NCBI GenBank assembly: GCA_013002595.1
Contig: JABDJG010000495.1
Coordinates: forward strand, 1 to 5,403
Direction of reading: 5' to 3'
Length of the DNA: 5,403 nucleotides
Source: Hyphomicrobiales bacterium
GTDB lineage: Bacteria; Pseudomonadota; Alphaproteobacteria; Rhizobiales; Aestuariivirgaceae
Positions 1-4,928 of the stretch are shown here, piece by piece. The notes below the pieces were generated by a model, which worked only from the letters and a program-made list of their open reading frames with translations, was not told where the DNA came from and did no database searches. Both the position numbers and the translations under genes were made by a program. The first letter of the stretch is position 1. Each line of letters starts with the position of its first letter.

Positions 1-417
1 TCACTGCTCAATCCAAACGACGATTTGGTAATGATCGAATTCGGCCGGTTCAAAATGTATACAGATGAACCGATGGTCGGCGCCGAGTATGTTCGCCGCG
101 GCATGCGTTTAAACCCGTTTCACCCGAATTGGTACTGGAACATTATGGCCAGGTGCCAGCACACGGCCAAGGACTACGCAGGTGCAATATTTGCACTCGA
201 GCAGATAGAAGCCACACCATTCTTCAGCCATGCCTATCTGGCTGCCTGCTACAACGAATTGGGACAATCGGACAAAGCAAAGGAGCATGTTGCGGCGACG
301 CTCAAGCTCAAGCCCGACTTTTCAATTCGGCAATTTCAAACAATATTTCCATACCGCGACCCCAAAACCCTGGAGGAGTTTTTTGCGAGTATTGAGAAGG
401 CCGGATTTCCGGCCTGA
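1..417 (+). CDS. TPR-containing C-terminal tail, probably of an adenylate/guanylate cyclase-type protein (5' partial)
   Basis: The reading frame is open from base 1 (it begins SLLNPNDDLVMIEFG) and ends at TGA 415-417, so 138 residues are visible and the N-terminus lies outside the window. Helical TPR-like repeats can be seen: a pair around YVRRGMRLNPFHPNWYW, then YAGAIFALEQIE, then HAYLAACYNELGQSDKAKEHV followed by ATLKLKPDF. The ending, with FPYRDPKTLEEFF and a final KAGFPA, closely resembles the C-terminal signature of rhizobial cyclases that carry a class III catalytic domain or a winged-helix domain ahead of TPRs. The catalytic part is not in view, so enzyme identity is inference from the tail alone. 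TPRs normally mediate protein-protein contacts. No internal start is credible: the TTG at 25 and ATG at 31 lie mid-repeat. Alternative: a stand-alone TPR protein. Confidence 0.72.
   Translation, partial: SLLNPNDDLVMIEFGRFKMYTDEPMVGAEYVRRGMRLNPFHPNWYWNIMARCQHTAKDYAGAIFALEQIEATPFFSHAYLAACYNELGQSDKAKEHVAATLKLKPDFSIRQFQTIFPYRDPKTLEEFFASIEKAGFPA
398..415 (+). terminator. GC-rich hairpin over the stop codon of the TPR gene (weak terminator candidate)
   Basis: AGGCCGGA (398-405) and TCCGGCCT (408-415) are perfect inverted repeats that overlap the last codons and the first base of the TGA stop. No T-run follows directly; the first is TTTT at 437-440. An intrinsic terminator is therefore only possible, and the symmetry may simply come from the codons. 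Confidence 0.22.
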
Positions 418-461
418 AGCGTGTCGCGCTCATTCGTTTTGGTGCATGCCATTACGTTAAT

Positions 462-486
462 TGTCCACAGGCCCTGGAGCACGATC
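462..486 (+). repeat. Left copy of an inverted repeat bracketing the copper/haem fusion gene
   Basis: GTCCACAGGCCCT (463-475) is the exact reverse complement of 1744-1756, and base 462 also pairs with 1757. Beyond the core, GAGC and GATC are shared, with one substitution and a small length difference, so about 22 positions agree. The repeat runs directly into the first large palindrome. It could be an IS end remnant or part of a dispersed intergenic repeat. Confidence 0.6.
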
Positions 487-520
487 GGGTTAGATTGAAT
501 CAATCTAACCCGTGAATCGT
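481..520. repeat. Large palindrome 1, dispersed intergenic type
   Basis: Perfect 13-base arms, CGGGTTAGATTGA (486-498) and TCAATCTAACCCG (500-512), flank a single central A. An outer pair, ACGAT (481-485) and ATCGT (516-520), extends the stem across a 3-base TGA bulge. It lies between two convergent genes. It starts with ACGATCGGGTTA, matching the start of the second palindrome (ACGATCAGGTTT, 538-549) at 10 of 12 positions, so the two look like diverged members of one family. Its role, whether transcript end or nucleoid/protein binding site, is not determined. Confidence 0.75.
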
Positions 521-539
521 CCTCTATCATATTGGCGAC

Positions 540-587
540 GATCAGGTTTATCGTTTTTGATTGTTTCAATCAAAAACGATCCTGATC
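540..587. repeat. Large palindrome 2, adjoining the 3' end of the copper/haem fusion gene; possible bidirectional terminator
   Basis: Arms ATCGTTTTTGATTG (550-563) and CAATCAAAAACGAT (567-580) pair perfectly around a TTT loop. Outer arms GATCAGG (540-546) and CCTGATC (581-587) pair across a 3-base TTT bulge. The last base overlaps the stop codon of the minus-strand gene (587-589), so the mRNA would fold into a 21-bp stem immediately after translation ends. There is no terminal U-run, so 3'-end protection or processing is as likely as intrinsic termination. Confidence 0.72.
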
Positions 588-1576
588 TAGTTCAGCTCTT
601 TCTTCAACGTAAACACACCGCGCATCTCGCCGATCTTGAAACCACGGGCCTTGTCGTCAGGATAGTGCTCCATGAGCGCTGCCTCGACCTCCGGCGTGAC
701 AGTTTCGGCGCCGTGGCAGGCAAGGCAGACTTTACCTGTCGGGATCGCCTTGACCATCCGGAAGACCCTTGCCCCGTTTTCTTCCGAGATGCCCGCCTTT
801 ACCATCGTGCCCGGCTTCTCGCCATTTGCTTGCCGCGCCAGGAACTCGGCGATGGCCTTGGCAGTGAAATCATCTGCCTCATTGGAAGGATTGCGCAGCT
901 TGTGGCTTGACCGGGCAACAGTCCAGCCGGATGCCTCAGAGATCTTGTCAGCGATTTGCGGTGCTTTGACATTGCAAACACCAATGGCATTAAGCGGCCC
1001 ACCTGATTTCATGGCCGAAACCAACTCGCCTTTGAGCTCACCAGCAAATTTTTTCATCAATCCTTTGGCTTCTTCCTTCAAGGCTGTTTCATCGTGGTCC
1101 ATAGTGGTACTCATTCCATGTCCTTCCCCCGATGCGTTCCACGGCATGATATTCACCATAACGTCTACCTTGCCAGCCCGTTCGAACACGAGTGTCAACG
1201 GCATGGTCTCGCCTGTCACCCACTTCTTCTTCAGGTTGAAAAGCATGATGTGATCGCCGCCGGGTTTGAGCACTGCGGGCGCTCCAGGGTGAACTTCGAT
1301 GGCCTTGATTTGGCGCATTTTCATGACGCCATCCTCCATCAAGTGGGTGTGGATCTCAGCCTTGTCGGTTGCCGGCGTTTCAACGCCAACCAGTCTATCC
1401 ATCTGGTCGCCATGATTCATGATCATGAAATAAGCAGCACCATTCTTTCCAATCGTTGCCTTGGACCATGGATCAACAATTCTGAGTGATCCATGCACTG
1501 TGTCAGCCGCATTGGCCGGCATCGATGCCGTTGCCAGAAAGATGACCGTGGCCAGCATGCCTATGATCGCGCGCAT
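587..1576 (-). CDS. Exported PCu(A)C copper chaperone fused to a Tll0287-like (DUF3365) CxxCH domain
   Basis: Predicted 329-residue protein. The ATG at 1576 is chosen because AAGGAG (1590-1585) lies 8 bases upstream and it starts a clear signal peptide, MRAIIGMLATVIFLATAS, with cleavage near PANA-AD (residues 23-24). The frame stays open to 1732 but encodes no plausible leader there. Residues about 25-145 are a PCu(A)C domain. The family copper motif H-X10-M-X21-H-X-M is exact: His76, Met87, His109, Met111. In the family this periplasmic domain carries Cu(I) to the CuA or CuB sites of haem-copper oxidases. A Met/His-rich linker follows (residues 149-163). Residues about 165-328 match DUF3365: GVCNVKAPQIA, KLRNPSNEAD, then KAIPTGKVCLACHG, where Cys284, Cys287 and His288 form a c-type haem attachment motif, then the typical GFKIGEMRGVF ending. 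Likely role: periplasmic copper delivery or redox sensing in respiration. Coupling of the two domains is inference; I do not know this fusion as a characterised protein. Confidence 0.9.
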   Translation of the reverse strand: MRAIIGMLATVIFLATASMPANAADTVHGSLRIVDPWSKATIGKNGAAYFMIMNHGDQMDRLVGVETPATDKAEIHTHLMEDGVMKMRQIKAIEVHPGAPAVLKPGGDHIMLFNLKKKWVTGETMPLTLVFERAGKVDVMVNIMPWNASGEGHGMSTTMDHDETALKEEAKGLMKKFAGELKGELVSAMKSGGPLNAIGVCNVKAPQIADKISEASGWTVARSSHKLRNPSNEADDFTAKAIAEFLARQANGEKPGTMVKAGISEENGARVFRMVKAIPTGKVCLACHGAETVTPEVEAALMEHYPDDKARGFKIGEMRGVFTLKKELN

Positions 1577-1584
1577 ATGTTGAA

Positions 1585-1590
1585 CTCCTT
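1585..1590 (-). promoter_or_regulatory. Ribosome binding site AAGGAG fixing the 1576 start
   Basis: The minus strand reads AAGGAG, then 8 bases, then ATG at 1576-1574. No comparable site precedes the more upstream in-frame start at 1732, and the signal peptide begins here, so both lines of evidence agree. Confidence 0.8.
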
Positions 1591-1659
1591 GGGAAACTTT
1601 CTCGTTAATTGGTGCTGCAGCAACCGCATGAGACCAGATTGAGAGCACCTGATGGCGCG

Positions 1660-1701
1660 GAGATAGCCGATTGAATTCGCCCATTGATTGATCTAACTCA
1701 A
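1660..1701 (-). promoter_or_regulatory. Candidate FNR/FixK-type anaerobox with a matching -10
   Basis: On the minus strand 1701-1688 reads TTGAGTTAGATCAA, which differs from the FNR/FixK consensus TTGAT-N4-ATCAA at one base. If the box centre is placed at -41.5, as in class II activation, the -10 is expected at about 1665-1660, and TATCTC is found there. Transcription would start near 1653, giving a leader of about 77 bases. This suggests low-oxygen or NO control of the copper/haem fusion gene. It is a motif match only, and chance occurrence is possible. Confidence 0.38.
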
Positions 1702-1733
1702 ACCTGGGGCCAAAATTTGCTACGACATTCACT

Positions 1734-1757
1734 GATCAGCTCTAGGGCCTGTGGACA
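1734..1757 (-). repeat. Right copy of the inverted repeat bracketing the copper/haem fusion gene
   Basis: AGGGCCTGTGGAC (1744-1756) is the reverse complement of 463-475, and GATC and GCTC blocks at 1734-1743 extend the similarity. This copy directly abuts the IS110-type upstream region, so it may mark or belong to the left end of that element. Confidence 0.6.
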
Positions 1758-1980
1758 TTCATGTTGTGGTGCTGGCGTGGACGCCCCCATCCGGCCTCGC
1801 AATGGGCCATACTGGTATGCGTTATGAAACGGACCAGCAACAGGAGGCGTCCACATGTCGAAGTTTACTACAGTCGGGTTGGATCTGGCTAAGTCGGTTT
1901 TCCAGGTTCATTGTGCGGATCAGGACGGCAGGCCCATCGTGCGCAAGAAGCTGCGCCGGGGTCAGGTCATCGCGCTCTAG
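1757..1980 (+). mobile_element. Decayed 5' end of an IS110-family insertion sequence
   Basis: The region comprises about 98 bases of leader and the first 41 transposase codons; everything downstream is lost. The left boundary is uncertain, lying between 1744 and 1757. The leader contains GTGGACGCC (1777-1785), whose complement GGCGTCCAC (1846-1854) lies directly before the transposase ATG, so the start region could fold. IS110-family elements encode a bridge RNA in a non-coding end. The transposase stub looks closer to the IS1111-type branch, where that RNA lies at the missing right end, so this relic probably cannot move. The right junction, near 1978-1984, abuts the 3' end of the NTF2-like gene. 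Confidence 0.75.
1855..1980 (+). pseudogene. Truncated IS110-family transposase (N-terminal stub)
   Basis: The ATG at 1855 is preceded by AGGAGG (1842-1847) at 7 bases. The 41 codons begin MSKFTTVGLDLAKSVFQVHC and continue through DGRPIVRKKLRRGQVIAL to TAG (1978-1980). This is the start of the DEDD (RuvC-like) nuclease domain of IS110 transposases, and the Asp of GLDLAK is the first catalytic acid. Full-length members have over 300 residues and a C-terminal Transposase_20 domain with a catalytic Ser, all missing here. The stop is formed at the deletion junction. The stub is non-functional as a transposase. Confidence 0.85.
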
Positions 1981-1984
1981 CCGG

Positions 1985-2398
1985 CTATGCCCAGCCAAGA
2001 GCCCGCAGCGATTCCGCATCGTTCCAGATTTTGGTCATGTGGGTAACCTTGCCGCCGGCGAACTCCATTGCATAAACGTAGTCGGCAGCAACGCTCTGGC
2101 CAGTCGGGGCAATCGGCCCGCCGTCGGCGGTATGCGTGCCATGAAAGACCGCAAAGCCCAGGGCGATCTCGCGCGCGTCGTCAACGGCAAAACCCTTCAG
2201 CTCGTAATGCCCGTCGGGCAGCGGCACCAGAAGGCCCTTCATCCACTCTGTGTAGGCCTCAAGGCTGTGCGTGTCGGCCAGCACTTGTGACTGGCAGGCA
2301 AATGTTGCATCCGGCGCGCAGTACTGTGCACATTCTGCCCAACCCTTGCCGCTCTCGCAGGCGTCAAAAAAGGTCTTGGCGGTGTCGATAATGCTCAT
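1985..2398 (-). CDS. SnoaL/NTF2-like (nuclear transport factor 2 family) small protein
   Basis: Predicted 137-residue cytosolic protein with no signal peptide, of typical length for single-domain SnoaL/NTF2-like folds. It starts MSIIDTAKTFFDACESGKGW, a helix of the cone-shaped fold. It then has a Cys-rich stretch AECAQYCAPDATF, a helix EAYTEWMKGLLVPLPDG, and the beta-sheet part running from HYELKGFAVD through FHGTHTADGGP and VAADYVYAMEF to VTHMTKIWND, and ends LRALGWA. The ATG at 2398 is chosen because AAGGAGA (2412-2406) sits 7 bases upstream; an in-frame start at 2503 would add an unlikely tail across the intergenic region. Family members include polyketide cyclases, dehydratases, isomerases and many uncharacterised proteins, so no substrate can be assigned. 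The gene is divergent from the cyclase gene, and its 3' end abuts an IS110 relic 4 bases away without visible truncation. Confidence 0.87.
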   Translation of the reverse strand: MSIIDTAKTFFDACESGKGWAECAQYCAPDATFACQSQVLADTHSLEAYTEWMKGLLVPLPDGHYELKGFAVDDAREIALGFAVFHGTHTADGGPIAPTGQSVAADYVYAMEFAGGKVTHMTKIWNDAESLRALGWA

Positions 2399-2405
2399 TT
2401 TACGT

Positions 2406-2412
2406 TCTCCTT
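2406..2412 (-). promoter_or_regulatory. Ribosome binding site AAGGAGA fixing the 2398 start
   Basis: The minus strand reads AAGGAGA, then 7 bases, then ATG (2398-2396). This decides against the longer in-frame start at 2503. Confidence 0.75.
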
Positions 2413-2525
2413 TGGGGGTTAACAGCGCCCCTCCTGAAAGGTGAAAACCACATCTTGATTTCCCGGGCGCCAGTTCCCCAAATGTAACCGAATTCGCCGG
2501 CAATCAGATCGTTCAACTGCAGTAC

Positions 2526-2553
2526 TTGATGTATCAATGATGTAGGGTACGAT
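2526..2553 (+). promoter_or_regulatory. Candidate promoter of the cyclase gene, with a palindrome over the -35
   Basis: TTGATG (2526-2531) and TACGAT (2548-2553), separated by 16 bases, resemble a housekeeping -35/-10 pair, each matching the sigma-70 consensus at 4 of 6 positions. Transcription would begin near 2560, about 23 bases before the chosen ATG. The -35 is half of the palindrome TTGAT-GT-ATCAA (2526-2537), which could be an operator. With only 2 central bases it is not a canonical FNR/FixK box, which needs 4. The gene's own LuxR-type HTH makes autoregulation conceivable, but this is speculative. Confidence 0.35.
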
Positions 2554-2572
2554 ATTACTGCATTTGGGGGGT

Positions 2573-2577
2573 GAGGT
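2573..2577 (+). promoter_or_regulatory. Ribosome binding site GAGGT supporting the ATG at 2583
   Basis: GAGGT, preceded by a run of G, lies 5 bases before ATG 2583. It overlaps the alternative GTG start at 2571, which has only G-tract directly against it and no proper spacing. The choice changes the N-terminus by four residues and no domain. Confidence 0.55.
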
Positions 2578-2582
2578 CCGGA

Positions 2583-4649
2583 ATGACGGATCAGGGACAC
2601 GTGGTCGAAGCGCTCAGCAACCGCGAACAAGAGGTTGCCGATGCCTATGCGACCGGGCAGAACTACAAGGAAATTGCCCGCGAACTCGGCCTTTCGCCGA
2701 CCACCGTGCGGTCTCACCTGAGGACGGTGTACAGCAAGCTCGGTGTCACCTCGAAGATCGAACTGGCCCAATTTCTGAGCGCGTCTTCGTTGCCTGAGGA
2801 GACCAGAGACAGCGCGACCCTGGTGGCTGAACTGGCCCTGGAGCTGGATGAGGCCGTGCGGCGCGAGCGCGGCCTTGCCAAGATCCTGAAAATCATCAGC
2901 CGGCAGGAAGATCAGCTGGAGCCGGTTATCGATGCGGTGCTCGAGCACGCGCTGGAAATCTGCGAGGCCGAGTTCGGCGTATTGTTCGAGTTCCGGGGCG
3001 ACATGCGCGCTTGCGAACTGCAATCGCGCAACATCGCGCCGGCCTTTGAGGCCTGGCTAAGGGATGCCGGCGAGTTCGAAGTCGACCCGGCGACCGCGAT
3101 CGGCCGTCTTGCCACGACATTGCAAACCGTCAACATCGCTGATGTGCGCGGCGAAGACGTTTACCAGAAAGGCGCCGCGTTGCGGATCGCCACCGCGGAC
3201 CTGGGCAAGGCACGCTCCTTTGCGGCAATTCCGATGATGTCGGGCAATCGCGTGATCGGCGCCTTCACGGTCTACCGGACCCGGGTGCACCCGTTCAACG
3301 ATCGGGCGCTCGAGCTTGCACAGGTGTTCGCAGACCAGGCGGTCATCGCCATCGAGAATGCGCGCCGGTCCCGGGAACTCCAGGCCAGGCTGGAGCGCGC
3401 GGCGGCCACGCGGGAGATCCTGCAGGTCATCAGCCGGTCAAGGGATGATGATGCTCCAGTCTTTGAGGCAATCGTGCGCAACGTCGGCAAGCTGTGCGGG
3501 GATGCCAATGTCGCGCTGCATCTTTCTGATCAGGCACGAACCCACGCAACATACGTTGCCGGGTGGGGAGATCCTACCAAGAGTTTTGAAACAGGCGTCT
3601 CGAAGTGGCCGCTCGGCGACCCGCTGCCGCTGACCGACGCGATCAGGGAATCGCGGGTCATCAACATTCCCGATAGCGCCGATGACCTGCTCGAAAACCA
3701 ACGCCATCCCGATCGCGTCGAGTTCGTCGAGAAGGACGGCATCCGCTCCCAGCTGGTCGTGCCGCTCCTGGTGGATGGGCAGGGGATCGGCTGTTTTGAA
3801 ATCTACCGCCGTGAAGTCAAGCCGTTTACCGACGACGAAGTTGCATTGGTCGAAGGGTTTGCCGCTCAGGCCGTCATCGCGATCGAGAACGTCCGCCAGT
3901 TCAAGCTGCTGGAGGCCCGGACCGGGGAAATTCAGGCCCTTAATGCCTCTTTGGAAGCCCGTGTGGACGAACAGGTTGGCGAGATCGAGCGGATGGGCCG
4001 GTTGAAACGTTTTCTGTCGCCGGCGGTGGCCGATGCGTTGGTGACGTCCGGCGACGAGGCCGTGCTGGCCAGCCACCGCGCGCTTATTGCGACGCTGTTC
4101 TGCGATATTCGCGGGTTTACCGCGTTCTGCGAGACGGCCGAACCGGAAGAGACGATCGAGGTCCTGCAGACCTATCACGAGGAGATGGGCAATCTGATCT
4201 CAGCCCATGGCGGCGGCGTCGACAAACGCATGGGTGACGGGATCATGGTGATTTTCAATGATCCGTTGCCGTGCGAGGATCCAGCAGGCGATGCGGTACG
4301 ACTGGCCGTCGCCATGCGCAAAGGGATGGTCGGGCTTTGCAGGAAATGGAAACGTCTGGGCCACCGGCTGGGGTTCGGCGTCGGCATCTCTTTCGGCTAT
4401 GCCACGATCGGCATGGTGGGTTCAAAAGGACGTTACGATTACACCGCCTCGGGCACGGCGGTGAACCTCGCCGCCCGTTTGTGCGATCGCGCCGAGGATG
4501 GACAAATCCTGCTAAGCCCGCGCGCCTATACGGCAATTGAGGATGACTTCAGGGCCGAATCCGATGGCGAGGTCAGCCTCAAGGGCATCCGCGAACCCGT
4601 TGAGGTCTTCAAGCTGGAGGATACCGAAGGCACAGGCGTGAAGGATTAG
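2583..4649 (+). CDS. LuxR-type HTH / GAF / GAF / class III adenylate cyclase signalling protein
   Basis: Predicted 688 residues, with no signal peptide or membrane segment, so cytosolic. Residues about 11-66 are a LuxR/GerE DNA-binding domain (ALSNREQEVADAY, YKEIARELGLSPTTVRSHL, YSKLGV). About 111-258 and 290-436 are two GAF sensor domains, each ending in a similar QAVIAIEN helix. About 437-476 form a coiled coil. From about 498 a class III cyclase domain follows. Its metal-binding aspartates are Asp508 (FCDIRGFTAF) and Asp552 (KRMGDG). Lys548 and Thr621 (YDYTASG) sit at the purine-specifying positions, which predicts ATP and the class IIIb (Thr) subtype. Asn628 and Arg632 (VNLAARL) are the transition-state residues. 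All are present, so activity is expected: ATP to cAMP and pyrophosphate, probably as a dimer. The GAF ligand is unknown. An N-terminal HTH on a cyclase is odd, since LuxR HTHs are usually C-terminal outputs. It could bind DNA or serve in dimerisation. A MITE-like element sits in its stop codon. Confidence 0.92.
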   Translation: MTDQGHVVEALSNREQEVADAYATGQNYKEIARELGLSPTTVRSHLRTVYSKLGVTSKIELAQFLSASSLPEETRDSATLVAELALELDEAVRRERGLAKILKIISRQEDQLEPVIDAVLEHALEICEAEFGVLFEFRGDMRACELQSRNIAPAFEAWLRDAGEFEVDPATAIGRLATTLQTVNIADVRGEDVYQKGAALRIATADLGKARSFAAIPMMSGNRVIGAFTVYRTRVHPFNDRALELAQVFADQAVIAIENARRSRELQARLERAAATREILQVISRSRDDDAPVFEAIVRNVGKLCGDANVALHLSDQARTHATYVAGWGDPTKSFETGVSKWPLGDPLPLTDAIRESRVINIPDSADDLLENQRHPDRVEFVEKDGIRSQLVVPLLVDGQGIGCFEIYRREVKPFTDDEVALVEGFAAQAVIAIENVRQFKLLEARTGEIQALNASLEARVDEQVGEIERMGRLKRFLSPAVADALVTSGDEAVLASHRALIATLFCDIRGFTAFCETAEPEETIEVLQTYHEEMGNLISAHGGGVDKRMGDGIMVIFNDPLPCEDPAGDAVRLAVAMRKGMVGLCRKWKRLGHRLGFGVGISFGYATIGMVGSKGRYDYTASGTAVNLAARLCDRAEDGQILLSPRAYTAIEDDFRAESDGEVSLKGIREPVEVFKLEDTEGTGVKD

Positions 4650-4670
4650 GGTCAGGACTCATTAATTTCA
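4649..4670 (+). repeat. Left terminal inverted repeat of the MITE-like element
   Basis: Matches the reverse complement of 4893-4914 at 21 of 22 positions, the mismatch being A4665 against G on the other copy. Its first base is also the G of the cyclase TAG stop codon. Confidence 0.85.
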
Positions 4671-4680
4671 CGCTATTCTG

Positions 4681-4778
4681 TTTGACCATGAGGGCTCGAA
4701 TGCTGGAAAACAAGCGCAAGACAAGGCTTTGTGCCTTGTCGAGCATTGTTTGCCTGCAGGCGGGCCCTCATGGTCGAA
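4681..4778. repeat. Long imperfect hairpin 1 inside the MITE-like element
   Basis: GACCATGAGGGC (4684-4695) pairs with GCCCTCATGGTC (4764-4775), extended on both sides with G-T wobbles to 4681-4698 and 4761-4778. The apex is a perfect 8-bp stem, GACAAGGC (4720-4727) with GCCTTGTC (4733-4740), around a 5-base loop. The intervening arms also align imperfectly, so the entire 98 bases can fold as one rod. Confidence 0.75.
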
Positions 4779-4787
4779 CCCTCAAGG

Positions 4788-4884
4788 GCGCGGCAGATTT
4801 GCCTGCTGAGTGCGTTAGACAGGCTTGAAAACCGGGGCGGTATCCTGCGCCTGTCTGCCTGCTCAGCAGGCAAATCTGACGCGC
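4788..4884. repeat. Long hairpin 2 inside the MITE-like element
   Basis: CAGATTTGCCTGCTGAG (4794-4810) pairs perfectly with 4862-4878. Five more pairs (4788-4792 with 4880-4884) extend it beyond one mismatch. An inner stem, AGACAGGC (4817-4824) with GCCTGTCT (4849-4856), closes a 24-base loop. It may terminate transcription from either side. Confidence 0.78.
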
Positions 4885-4892
4885 AGAATGGA

Positions 4893-4914
4893 TGAAACTA
4901 ATGAGTCCTGACCC
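4893..4914 (-). repeat. Right terminal inverted repeat of the MITE-like element
   Basis: Inverted copy of 4649-4670 with one mismatch, ending CCTGACCC and followed by TA. Only 12 bases separate that TA from the NnrU stop codon. Confidence 0.85.
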
Positions 4915-4928
4915 TAGTTCCTCGGCGA

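Larger units (their letters stand above)
4649..4914. mobile_element. 266-bp MITE-like element with terminal inverted repeats and TA target duplication
   Basis: The ends begin GGGTCAGGACTCATTA (4649-4664) and return as its complement (4899-4914). The terminal repeats extend to 22 bases (4649-4670 and 4893-4914) with one mismatch. TA lies outside each end (4647-4648, 4915-4916), as for IS630/Tc1-mariner insertions. The slightly larger TTAG and CTAG contexts would also fit the YTAR target of IS5-type elements. No transposase or other long ORF is inside, so the element is non-autonomous and must have been moved in trans. Two large hairpins fill its interior. It sits between the convergent cyclase and NnrU genes. 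Confidence 0.82.

Noticed and set aside
512..910. Plus-strand open frame of 132 codons
   Set aside because: Mostly antisense to the DUF3365 domain and begins inside a palindrome; no family resemblance.
1577..1732. Longer start for the copper/haem fusion gene (52 extra residues)
   Set aside because: The stretch has no ribosome binding site at 1732, would bury the signal peptide inside the protein, and overlaps the candidate promoter. The ATG at 1576 has AAGGAG at good spacing.
1751..2290. Plus-strand open frame of 179 codons spanning the IS110 relic and the NTF2-like gene
   Set aside because: It is in a different frame from the transposase stub, and its second half is antisense to the NTF2-like gene.
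2399..2503. Longer start for the NTF2-like gene (35 extra residues)
   Set aside because: The extra residues resemble no NTF2-like sequence, and the ATG at 2398 has a strong ribosome binding site.
2526..2537. Second FNR/FixK box at TTGATGTATCAA
   Set aside because: The half-sites are perfect but separated by 2 bases instead of 4, which does not fit the family's dimer geometry. It is kept only as a generic palindrome.
2400..3023. Minus-strand open frame of 207 codons
   Set aside because: It lies opposite the HTH-GAF coding region and the intergenic gap. Its translation has no recognisable domain and reads as an antisense shadow of a GC-rich gene.
3438..4178. Minus-strand open frame of 246 codons
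   Set aside because: Antisense shadow of the GAF2 and cyclase region, without domain features or a ribosome binding site.
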